Source: Anaerolineales bacterium | GTDB lineage: Bacteria > Chloroflexota > Anaerolineae > 4572-78 > J111 | Reading direction: 5' to 3' | Length of the DNA: 7,938 nt | NCBI GenBank assembly: GCA_012032575.1 | Contig: JAAUSP010000345.1 | Span: 1-7,938, forward strand | Shown here: piece by piece, positions 1-6,841 of the stretch | Layout of the letters: each line of letters opens with the position of its first letter | Position numbering within the stretch: position 1 is the stretch's first letter | Notes under the pieces: model-generated | Told to the model about the DNA's origin: nothing | Database searches by the model: none | The model's input: the letters and a program-made list of their open reading frames with translations, nothing else | Made by a program: the position numbers and the translations under genes

Positions 1-198
1 CGTAACCCAGAACAGTCTCCCTCTGCTGCCGAAATAGCCGAACTCAGCGACCTGATTGAACAGAGCCGGATCCCCGCTGTTTTCAGAGAGCCGCAGTTCA
101 ATGCCAGGGTGCTTGAAATATTGGCCGGACATCGTCATGAATTATGTGCTTACCTGAAACACTTGGGCGGCGAGGGTCAAAGTGGGCCAGGCAGATAA
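1..198 (+). pseudogene. ZnuA-like metal ABC transporter substrate-binding protein, 3' fragment cut by the IS
   Basis: Frame 1 is open from the window edge and reads [20 protein letters not shown] followed by [15 protein letters not shown]. This matches the C-terminal lobe of cluster-9 (ZnuA/TroA-type) zinc or manganese binding proteins, where a segment of the form 'SAxEIxxLxxxI...vpaiFxEPQFnxxl' is characteristic. In the family this segment is followed by several dozen more residues; here homology stops near residue 43, where the insertion sequence begins. The frame then runs into the IS and ends at TAA 196-198, giving a non-homologous tail of about 22 residues. The N-terminal part and any permease or ATPase partners lie outside the window. 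The family call is fairly secure from the FxEPQFN signature; metal specificity cannot be told. The gene is probably inactive, because the last strand and helix of the C-lobe are missing. Confidence 0.7.
131..151. repeat. Left terminal inverted repeat of the IS
   Basis: This 21-bp segment, beginning ATCGTCATGAATTATG, is the exact reverse complement of 1635-1655. The transposase stop codon (142-144) lies inside it, so the gene fills the element to its very edge. Confidence 0.85.
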
Positions 199-1542
199 AA
201 CGAGATTAACCAATTGCATCCAGGGGATGCCCAAGAAATTAGCTCCGGCCAATTCGAGTGGAGACAGGCTCGCTCGTTTAGCCCCTTTGAGGAAGCGCCA
301 GCAGTTACGGGTGATGGCCCAAGCGTTCATGGTCGCCAGCCCACTATCGGGGCCGTGCAGGGTTTGCATGTTATCCTGTTTGCGGTTCAAGAATTTCATA
401 CATTGGTCCAGAGCCGTAGTTACGACGGCCAGTTTCTCATCCGTGGTCCAAGCCTGGAACAAAACTTGTTTGGCGATCAAGGAAGCCTTCCGCGAAGCCA
501 AAGGCTCCTGGTTGAAGACATCGGGCAATTCATTCAAGGCTTTTTGGTAGGCTTCGGGCGTAGGTGCTTGTAAAACTCGCAAAAAAGCGATGCGGATCAA
601 GGTTTCTTCGGCTTCGGAGAGGGGTTGGTTGATCGCTTGACGTTGACGCTTAAAGGTTGCCAGATGTTGTCCAAATTTGAGCAGGGCGTGGAAATGACAT
701 TCTTCCAAGGTCATCTCTGGGAAAGCAGCTTTCAAGGCATGCTGGGCTGGATCCCAGCCATCCACGGTGGCCCCAACAATGTGGGTCAAGCGGTCACTGA
801 GGGCCTTGAAGCGTTCCAAACTCTCGCGTAGAGCCGTTTGGGTCACGCTATCGATGTAGTCAATCCACCAGATCAGGGCTTCTTTCGGCGCGTAGACAAT
901 CGGCACATAGACTTTCTGACCACATTCTTTCATATGCTTTTCATCTTCAATCACATGGCTGGGTGGTTCCACGCCCAAAGCCAAATTCAGTTGAGCCGGC
1001 GAAAGTTGGCCCAACCATTGCACCAAACCCCACAAGGCCATCGGCGAGATAGCTACTGGTTCAGCTTGCTCCAAGGCTTGCCAGGTTCCGGCTTGGCCTC
1101 GGTCCAGTCCCAACGCTTGACTGACACTGGCCATACGATAACTATCTTCGGTGATAAACAGCAAGGTCATCAATTTCTCGATGGCATCAGTCTCATATCG
1201 CTTGTAGCGCACTAGAAACGACGGTTGAATCGTAAAGACCGTCCCACACTCCAAACAGCGGACCCGGATCAGCATTACCACTGATTGTGTCCCATCAAAG
1301 TGTTTGACTGCCCGGCTGTAACTGTCATGATGGGTGAACTGCAAACAACGCGGACAATCAGGCTGATGACCATCGGCCAAATGACCCCAATTAAGGCTAT
1401 CAGCCACCTCAACTTGTTGGATCAAGTGCTTGATCCCTCCTTCGGTCGAAATCAGTTCCTGGTATTCCGCCAGGGTTTTGCCCAGGTAAAGGGTTATGAC
1501 CCGATTCTGGCGCTTTGGCTGGATTTTTGTTACACTTTTCAT
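142..1542 (-). CDS. DDE-type IS transposase with N-terminal zinc ribbon
   Basis: The 466-residue protein should catalyse cut-and-paste or copy-paste movement of the surrounding IS. An N-terminal treble-clef or zinc-ribbon pair is visible (CPRC at 63-66, CLECG at 96-100), followed by a helix-turn-helix-like stretch (about 133-155, [17 protein letters not shown]). The catalytic core probably uses D200 (in VIEDEKH), D261 (in VDGWD) and a late Glu such as E430. CHFH at 282-285, about 20 residues after the second Asp, and the long helical insertion before the third acid are features of Mutator/IS256-like transposases. The residue assignments are inference from motif spacing. The start at 1542 is the first ATG of the frame and follows a purine-rich AAAGAGAG. 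No frameshift or internal stop is present. The gene is transcribed toward the interrupted metal-binding protein gene. Confidence 0.85.
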
Positions 1543-1546
1543 CGGT

Positions 1547-1599
1547 GCTCTCTTTCAGTACGAGTGGATAGGTTGCACTTCTATCGTACTGAAGAGAGC
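1547..1599 (-). promoter_or_regulatory. Hairpin in the transposase leader, overlapping its ribosome-binding region
   Basis: GCTCTCTTTCAGTACGA (1547-1563) and TCGTACTGAAGAGAGC (1584-1599) are inverted copies differing by one bulged base. They can form a stem of about 16 bp with a 20-nt loop just upstream of the transposase ATG (1542). In the mRNA the AAAGAGAG that could serve as Shine-Dalgarno lies in the 3' arm. Folding would therefore hide the ribosome-binding site, a known way for insertion sequences to limit transposase made from outside transcripts. The structure is seen; its role is inferred. Confidence 0.5.
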
Positions 1600-1634
1600 G
1601 CTTTTGGCTAATGATGGCTGAATTGCTCTTGCTC

Positions 1635-1655
1635 AAGCACATAATTCATGACGAT
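1635..1655. repeat. Right terminal inverted repeat of the IS
   Basis: This is the exact 21-bp reverse complement of 131-151. It lies 92 bp upstream of the transposase start codon, so the transposase promoter should lie in 1543-1655. Confidence 0.85.
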
Positions 1656-1669
1656 CTCCAAATAAGACT

Positions 1670-1711
1670 GTAGTATCGGGCCTTGTGCCCGCCCACAAGG
1701 GGCTAAACTAC
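1670..1711. repeat. Short extragenic palindrome (REP-like)
   Basis: An inner stem CCTTGTG / CACAAGG (1681-1687, 1694-1700) with a 6-nt loop sits inside an outer GTAGT / ACTAC pair (1670-1674, 1707-1711). There is no T-tract, so it is not a canonical terminator. It looks like one copy of a dispersed extragenic palindrome, but only this copy is in view. Confidence 0.4.
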
Positions 1712-1744
1712 GTTATTTGAAAAGCATTGTAGCTAAAGTAGAAC

Positions 1745-1774
1745 AAAAAACCCTCCACAATCTGGAGGGTTTTT
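1745..1774 (-). terminator. Rho-independent terminator of the ABC-lipoprotein operon
   Basis: CCCTCCA (1751-1757) and TGGAGGG (1763-1769) form a 7-bp GC-rich stem with the loop CAATC. Six A precede it and five T follow it, so it can work in both directions. On the - strand it lies 20 nt after the lipoprotein stop codon, which fits an operon end. On the + strand it would also stop transcripts leaving the interrupted metal-binding gene region. Confidence 0.85.
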
Positions 1775-1793
1775 ACTTAAAAGTTGCAGCCCT

Positions 1794-3017
1794 TTATCGG
1801 GTCGGGCGGCTGGGCGGATTAGCTAAGGGACCGTCGGCAGGTCGCTCACCGGGGGTAACCGGCAGATTAGGGCGGTCGGGCGGATTGGCTAACGGCCCGT
1901 CAGCCGACCCGGCATTGAGGTCCAGTTGGCCGATGCTACCCAGCGAGTTGTTGAACTGATCCATCGAACCCCGAGCCTGCGAGAAATTGCCCCGGGCTAG
2001 TTGTTCGGTGATGGTCGTGATTGTGCCCGACAACTGCTGAAGCTGGGGTTGATTTTGGGCGGCCAGTCCGGCTTTGGCGTTGGCTCCAAGATGGGCCAGC
2101 GCGGTCAACTCATCCGGGGTCAGCCGTTGGTCGGCCAGGGCTTGCTGCCCGCTTTGCAAAAACGCAAAGGTATCCTGAAGCGCAGCCTGGGGATTGTCGG
2201 CCCATTGGGTCGGCTGGGTATTCAAAGCAGCGGTGACACGGTTTTCAAGCTGAGCTTGATAATTGGCCTGCCAGGTTTGAGCCTGCTGCTGCAACTGAGC
2301 TACCTGGGCGCTGGCAGCCTGGGCTGTTTGTTCCAGGGAGGTAATCGTCTCTTCGGCCAGAGCGAGACCTTCATTCAACGTCTGATTGATTTCCCCCAAT
2401 GTTTCATTCATCTCGTCAACCGAGCCGGAAAGCTCCTGCAAGGTTTGATTGAGCGCGGCCACTTCGGCCTGGGTTTGTCCGGCCAGATCGTAGTAAAGCT
2501 GATAGTAAGCGGCCAGCGCCTCTTCCGCCGCGTAGATCGCCTCTTCCGCCCCATTTACGTACACCTCGACCGTCTGAACTTCTTCGCTTGTGACCGTATC
2601 ATCAGCCGTGGCCGTGGCCGTTTCGGTGGAATATTGATTGGTAGCGGCGACAGCCTCGTTTACAGATTGCTCGATCAAAGCGACCAATTCTTCTTCGGAA
2701 AGGGTGGTATAATCTTGCGTCGCTGCCGGAGTCGGGTTAACCGTGGTTGTTTGGGTCAGGTTAATGGTTTGATTAATGACGACTGGCGTGGGGACCCCTG
2801 TGGGAGCGGGCGACGTGGGTTGAGCAACAGTGGTGGCCGCCACCGCTGCGGCAATGGTAGCCTGGATAGCTTGCTGAGCGCTGGCTGTGGCGGCTACAGC
2901 CGCGTCAATAGTAGCTTGGGTGTTGGTCTGGCTTGGGGCAGTTTGGCAGGCGGTCAGCCATAGCCCTATCGTCAAGACAAGTGGCAGGACAGTGTTGGAG
3001 AGATTGATTTGCTTCAT
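1794..3017 (-). CDS. Secreted coiled-coil lipoprotein, last gene of the ABC operon
   Basis: The 407-residue protein begins with a lipoprotein signal: K2, a hydrophobic stretch (about 9-20) and the lipobox LTAC with the acylated Cys at 24. The start at 3017 is chosen over an ATG 28 codons upstream because AAGGAG lies 7 nt before it and the signal peptide then sits at the N-terminus. Two copies of QATIxAAVAATxxAQ (34-48, 52-66) are followed by a Pro/Thr linker (67-100), an acidic Ala-rich helical part and a likely coiled coil (about 180-260, e.g. LNQTLQELSGSVDEMNETLG). The Pro-rich tail repeats ADGPLANPPxRP at 372-383 and 394-405. No enzyme motif or known family was recognised. Being last in an operon with an FtsX-like transporter, it may be an extracytoplasmic partner of that permease, as coiled-coil proteins are for FtsEX and MacB; this is inference. 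Confidence 0.8.
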   Translation of the reverse strand: MKQINLSNTVLPLVLTIGLWLTACQTAPSQTNTQATIDAAVAATASAQQAIQATIAAAVAATTVAQPTSPAPTGVPTPVVINQTINLTQTTTVNPTPAATQDYTTLSEEELVALIEQSVNEAVAATNQYSTETATATADDTVTSEEVQTVEVYVNGAEEAIYAAEEALAAYYQLYYDLAGQTQAEVAALNQTLQELSGSVDEMNETLGEINQTLNEGLALAEETITSLEQTAQAASAQVAQLQQQAQTWQANYQAQLENRVTAALNTQPTQWADNPQAALQDTFAFLQSGQQALADQRLTPDELTALAHLGANAKAGLAAQNQPQLQQLSGTITTITEQLARGNFSQARGSMDQFNNSLGSIGQLDLNAGSADGPLANPPDRPNLPVTPGERPADGPLANPPSRPTR

Positions 3018-3024
3018 GAGGATA

Positions 3025-3030
3025 CTCCTT
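3025..3030 (-). promoter_or_regulatory. Shine-Dalgarno AAGGAG that fixes the lipoprotein start
   Basis: AAGGAG on the - strand is followed by TATCCTC and then the ATG at 3017. The longer ORF start at 3101 has no comparable site and would bury the lipoprotein signal peptide. Confidence 0.8.
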
Positions 3031-3126
3031 TTGTGATTCTTTAAGTTCAATTGTTTGATAGGATCAGGCTTAACGTAGCACATAATCAAACGGTTTTGCA
3101 CCCCAAAAATTAGGTGTTTTAGCCGG

Positions 3127-3200
3127 TTTGCCTTATGACTTTTTTCCTGACGAGATTGTTAATCTCTAATCTCCAATCTCTAATCTCTTTATAAGGCAAA
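3127..3200. repeat. 74-bp intercistronic element with 10-bp inverted ends and a 7-bp tandem repeat
   Basis: TTTGCCTTAT (3127-3136) and ATAAGGCAAA (3191-3200) are perfect inverted repeats. Between them lie GAGATT-GTT-AATCTC (3152-3166) and four tandem 7-bp units AATCTCY (3161-3188). The element lies between the permease stop and the lipoprotein start and could fold in the operon mRNA. No T-tract follows on either strand, so a terminator is unlikely. It may be a miniature inverted-repeat element or an RNA-processing structure. The rest of 3018-3225 holds the lipoprotein ribosome-binding site and no convincing promoter. Confidence 0.5.
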
Positions 3201-3220
3201 GTTGTTAAGAAGTTGCGAAG
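3199..3220 (+). promoter_or_regulatory. Tandem 11-bp direct-repeat box, copy 1 (candidate OmpR-family operator)
   Basis: The 22 bp consist of AAGTTGTTAAG followed directly by AAGTTGCGAAG, which share 9 of 11 positions. Two tandem half-sites at an 11-bp period are the known arrangement for OmpR/PhoB-family dimers. This copy lies 5 bp past the permease stop codon and about 180 bp upstream of the lipoprotein start, where it could control a separate lipoprotein transcript. The sequence is seen; the operator role is inferred. Confidence 0.4.
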
Positions 3221-3225
3221 ATATT

Positions 3226-5628
3226 TCATTCATACGCCAATACCTCCCGCACGGTCAGCCGGGAAGCGCTGCGGGCCGGCAGAAAGCTGGCCAGGGCGGC
3301 CAGGAGAATAGCCACGCCCAGCCACAAGGCAACTCCGGGCAGCGAGAAAGTATAGGACAGCGGCGCTTGAAAGAGGGCCTGGCCGGTCAAATCGCTCAAA
3401 AATTTGCTCACCGGCACGGCCAGCAGGGTACCGCCGACCCAACTCAACAGCCCGATGACAATGCCCTCGACGATGATGATGCGCAGAATGGCCCCATCGG
3501 ATGCGCCGATGGCCCGCATCACCCCGATTTCGCGGGTGCGCTCCAGCACGTTGATGCTCATTGTGCCCATCAGCCCCAGGCCGCCGACAACGGCCAGCAG
3601 CACCGCCACAGCCAGCAGAAAAACAATCAGGATATTGAGCATAAGCTGCACGTTGTCGCGCAGGCTCATAATGGTCCGCACCTCAGCCACCTTGAAGCCG
3701 GCCCGATTGAATTGTTGCTCAAGCTGCCGGGCGGTTTGGGTCAGGCTCTCCATATCGTTGGCCTGAGTGATAATCTGGACCGAACCGGCCCGACCGACCT
3801 CGTGCGCGGCGCGGGTGTAGTAGGGATAGTTGGCGTAGAGCATCGGGCCGGCCAGCGTACCCCGGATAATGCCCACAATTTGCCAGGTAGTCTGGCGCTC
3901 GCCAAATTTCAGGGTGATCGTGTCGTCCAGCCCCAAGTCCGGCTCGTCGTACAGGAAATCGGTATTGACCACCAGAGCGTTGGTATCGTCGGGGCGCAGC
4001 CAGCGCCCTGCCAGCAGGGTGGCCCGGATCATCGTCGTATCCGCTTCCGGGGCCAGCAACAGCACGGCCTCGCCTTCCACCCCATCGGGCCGCAGCCGGC
4101 GCACCGATTTGGCCCCCCAACTCTCGGCCGCCGCCACCCCCGGCACTTCCAAAGCAAGCTGCTCGATCTCCCGCACCCGGTAATCGCCCTCAAAACGCAC
4201 CCGGATGTCGAACTGCCAGTAGTTGAGGGCGTCGTCCAGGGTTTGCTCCAGTGAGGCACGCACACTGAAAATAACGATAAAAGCCATCCCGGCCACCGTC
4301 AGGGTGATCAGAGTCAGGATCAGCCGGTCTTTGCGGCGAAAGGTATTGCGCAGCGAAATCATCAGCGGGCGCGACAAGCCGCGCAGCCGTTGCAGCAGCC
4401 GGTCCAGCCAGCTTTCCCCAAAAGTTCCCTGCCCCAGGCCGTAATTGCTGATGGCCTCGCGCACACTGACCCGCACCCCGGCCAGGATGGGGTACAGCGC
4501 AGCCAGCACCGGCGTCAACAAGCCGATGGACACCTGGATCAGCAGCACTTCGGGCGACAGCGTGGTCCGCACCAGGTCGAAGTTGAGCTGTTGCGAGAGA
4601 TAACCGGCCAGCCGCCAGGCCCCGACCACCCCCAGCGGTACCGCCAGGAACAGCGACAGCAGCCCGTAAGCCAAGACTGTGGCAAAATAGAGGCTCATAA
4701 TCTGGCCCTGCTGCCCGCCGATGGCTTTCATCACCCCAATCTGGCGGGTTTGCTGGGCCAGGATGGCTGAAATGGTATTAATCACCAGGAAACCGCTCAA
4801 CCCCAAGGCCAGCAGCGCCGAAGCGTTCAACAGCAGCAGCAGTGGTTGCACCACATCGTTGACCGGGTAATCGCCGGGCCGCCGGTTGACGGTGGACATG
4901 ATTTCCAGCCCGGCCCCTTCGATTTTCCGGCTGACCTCTTTGGCGACAGCCTGCACGTGGGCCTGATTCGACTTATCCTGGGCCACCACAAACTCCACGC
5001 GATTGAAGGCGGCCGGTTGGTGCAGCCAGGCCAGGGTATCCAGGGTGATAAAGGCAAAAGCCTGGCCGGCCAGCGGAGCCGGACGCTCGCCCACGTCGTG
5101 AACCGTTCCGGCGATACGCATCGTCCGTTCGTGGCCGTCCAGGGTGCGCAGGGTGATGCTGTCGCCAACCTTGAGGCCCATCCAGTCGAGGGAGGTCCGC
5201 TCGACCAGGAGCGCTTTTTCGGGCGGCGGCCAGTCGCCCTGTTCCGGCCAGAGTTTGGCGATGTTCATCTCGTTGTAATCGTTGCTGGCCCGCGCTTCCA
5301 GGCTGATTGGCTGCCATTCATCATCTGGCCCCACCCGGTAGCGGGCGCTGACCATTCGTCGCCCCTCAGCGGCTTCAATATCGCGCATCGCCTGGAGGGT
5401 ATCTACCAGCGACTGGTCGAAATCGCCGTTGACCACCAGACTGGCGCTGGGCGGGTTGGTGGCGGCATAGCTGGTCTCCAGTTGGCCGCCAAAAATGCTG
5501 CGCGTCCCTGAAACCACGCCGACAGCCAAAACGCCGACGGCGATGGACAAGACCACCAGCGCCGTCCTGGCCTTGTTTTCAGCCAGATCACGAATAACCT
5601 TACGCCAACGAGGGTTTAAAAATTTCAT
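3226..5628 (-). CDS. ABC transporter permease of the FtsX/MacB-like type, duplicated (LolE/MacB superfamily)
   Basis: The 800-residue membrane protein should pair with the ATPase encoded upstream. It has two homologous halves. In each, one membrane helix (about 22-40; 434-456) is followed by a large extracytoplasmic domain (about 41-262; 457-660) and then three helices (about 263-290, 311-340, 362-384; 662-690, 712-740, 765-784). Both halves carry the FtsX-family signature after the second helix: TRQIGVMKAIGG (294-305) and TREIGVMRAIGA (698-709). The start at 5628 follows AAGGAG by 5 nt; the gap to the HTH gene is 21 nt. In this superfamily (MacB, LolCDE, FtsEX, Bce) ATP hydrolysis drives movement of the extracytoplasmic domains rather than classical channel transport. 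The substrate is unknown. The large domains argue for lipoprotein, peptide or cell-wall work. No truncation or frameshift was seen. Confidence 0.9.
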   Translation of the reverse strand: MKFLNPRWRKVIRDLAENKARTALVVLSIAVGVLAVGVVSGTRSIFGGQLETSYAATNPPSASLVVNGDFDQSLVDTLQAMRDIEAAEGRRMVSARYRVGPDDEWQPISLEARASNDYNEMNIAKLWPEQGDWPPPEKALLVERTSLDWMGLKVGDSITLRTLDGHERTMRIAGTVHDVGERPAPLAGQAFAFITLDTLAWLHQPAAFNRVEFVVAQDKSNQAHVQAVAKEVSRKIEGAGLEIMSTVNRRPGDYPVNDVVQPLLLLLNASALLALGLSGFLVINTISAILAQQTRQIGVMKAIGGQQGQIMSLYFATVLAYGLLSLFLAVPLGVVGAWRLAGYLSQQLNFDLVRTTLSPEVLLIQVSIGLLTPVLAALYPILAGVRVSVREAISNYGLGQGTFGESWLDRLLQRLRGLSRPLMISLRNTFRRKDRLILTLITLTVAGMAFIVIFSVRASLEQTLDDALNYWQFDIRVRFEGDYRVREIEQLALEVPGVAAAESWGAKSVRRLRPDGVEGEAVLLLAPEADTTMIRATLLAGRWLRPDDTNALVVNTDFLYDEPDLGLDDTITLKFGERQTTWQIVGIIRGTLAGPMLYANYPYYTRAAHEVGRAGSVQIITQANDMESLTQTARQLEQQFNRAGFKVAEVRTIMSLRDNVQLMLNILIVFLLAVAVLLAVVGGLGLMGTMSINVLERTREIGVMRAIGASDGAILRIIIVEGIVIGLLSWVGGTLLAVPVSKFLSDLTGQALFQAPLSYTFSLPGVALWLGVAILLAALASFLPARSASRLTVREVLAYE

Positions 5629-5649
5629 ATCAGCTCCTTGTTCCTGCGC

Positions 5650-5836
5650 TCACCACGCCGACTCGCGGGCCTGGATGGCGGCCTGGGTTCGGTTGGTTAC
5701 ATTCAGCTTGCCAAAGATATTGTAAACATGCCGCTTGACGGTACTCTCGGCGATGTATAACTGCTGGCCGATTTCTCGATTGGATGCGCCGGAAGCGAGA
5801 CAGCGTAAGACTTCCAATTCGCGTTCACTTAAGGGT

Positions 5837-5853
<17 letters not shown>
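5650..5853 (-). CDS. Stand-alone LuxR/GerE-type helix-turn-helix regulator, 67 residues
   Basis: Nearly the whole protein is one LuxR/GerE DNA-binding domain. [20 protein letters not shown] (8-27) is the first part, and [16 protein letters not shown] (35-50) covers the recognition helix, with the conserved TVKxH and NIxxKLxVxxRTQA pattern. There is no receiver, PAS or ATPase domain. GerE of Bacillus (about 74 residues) is a known precedent for a functional domain of this size; the sequence most resembles C-termini of large MalT/LAL regulators. Its ATG lies inside the end of the ATPase gene (17-bp overlap), and it is followed 21 nt later by the permease, so translation is probably coupled to the ATPase. 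It may set the operon's own expression or be a retained fragment of a larger regulator. The intact core and tight packing favour function. Confidence 0.8.
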
Positions 5854-6607
<754 letters not shown>

Positions 6608-6627
6608 TAATGAGCCTCAATAGTATT

Positions 6628-6717
6628 AGTAGATCCAATGTTACGAGGGGTGAGGCATCCTTAGATGCCGAACGGAGCCGCATCTGAGGATGCTGGCTCC
6701 TCAAATTTGGATCTACT
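6628..6717. repeat. 90-bp nested palindrome in the divergent intergenic region
   Basis: Outer arms AGTAGATCCAA (6628-6638) and TTGGATCTACT (6707-6717) are perfect inverted repeats. Inside, GCATCCTTAGATGC (6655-6668) and GCATCTGAGGATGC (6680-6693) pair over 14 positions with one mismatch. A competing GGAGCC / GGCTCC pair (6674-6679, 6695-6700) would form a different fold. The element lies between the ATPase start and the response-regulator promoter. It could be a small transposon-derived palindrome or a regulatory structure for the divergent operon; nothing in view decides this. Confidence 0.5.
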
Positions 6718-6735
6718 GAGTATCGTTTCATCCTA

Positions 6736-6765
6736 TTGTCAACGAGTCCAGCTTGGTTATATAAT
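6736..6765 (+). promoter_or_regulatory. Sigma70-like promoter of the response-regulator gene
   Basis: TTGTCA (6736-6741) and TATAAT (6760-6765) are separated by 18 bp: five of six and six of six consensus matches. Transcription would start near 6772. The most upstream in-frame start codon of the regulator ORF (TTG at 6736) coincides with this -35 box and so cannot be the real start. The regulator therefore begins further downstream. Confidence 0.65.
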
Positions 6766-6819
6766 CAAGGTATAGGTTATGCTGAAAGACTGGCTGATCT
6801 TGTTGACCAGCTTACGGGA

Positions 6820-6841
6820 AAGTTGTTAAGAAGTAGCGAAG
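6820..6841 (+). promoter_or_regulatory. Tandem 11-bp direct-repeat box, copy 2, at the response-regulator start
   Basis: AAGTTGTTAAG followed by AAGTAGCGAAG differs from copy 1 in one base. It ends directly before ATG 6842 and lies about 50-70 nt after the predicted transcription start. A bound regulator here would block elongation, which suits negative autoregulation; this role is inferred. Confidence 0.4.

Larger units (their letters stand above)
131..1655 (-). mobile_element. Insertion sequence with 21-bp perfect terminal inverted repeats, family unassigned
   Basis: Positions 131-151 and 1635-1655 are perfect inverted copies, and the 1.5 kb between them holds a single full-length transposase gene on the - strand. 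The left end interrupts a metal-binding protein gene. No direct repeat is found directly outside these ends (GGCCGGAC on the left, CTCCAAAT on the right). An alternative boundary at 141-1645 gives 11-bp inverted repeats flanked by a TCATGA direct repeat, in which case the target was a perfect 14-bp palindrome. The perfect ends and the uninterrupted ORF suggest a recent, possibly still active copy. The family could not be named; the CHFH-containing DDE transposase points to the IS256/Mutator-like groups or an unclassified (ISNCY) group. Confidence 0.85.

Noticed and set aside
1409..1642. 77-residue open frame on the - strand at the IS right end, considered as a first transposase frame joined by frameshift
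   Set aside because: The 466-residue transposase is complete from its own ATG, including the N-terminal zinc ribbon, so no frameshift partner is needed.
2001..2963. 320-residue open frame on the + strand opposite the lipoprotein
   Set aside because: Gly/Arg/Leu-rich low-complexity translation without any family look. It is the antisense shadow of the lipoprotein gene, which has a signal peptide, a ribosome-binding site and a terminator.
3161..3188. Four 7-bp tandem units considered as a CRISPR or iteron array
   Set aside because: The units are directly adjacent without spacers and far too short for CRISPR; no replication gene is near, so an iteron origin has no support.
3202..4254. 350-residue open frame on the + strand opposite the permease
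   Set aside because: His/Gln/Gly-rich composition typical of an antisense frame of GC-rich coding DNA; the - strand encodes an unmistakable FtsX-like permease.
6736..6822. N-terminal extension of the response regulator from TTG 6736
   Set aside because: The TTG forms the -35 box of a good promoter, has no ribosome-binding site, and the added residues do not look like part of a receiver domain.
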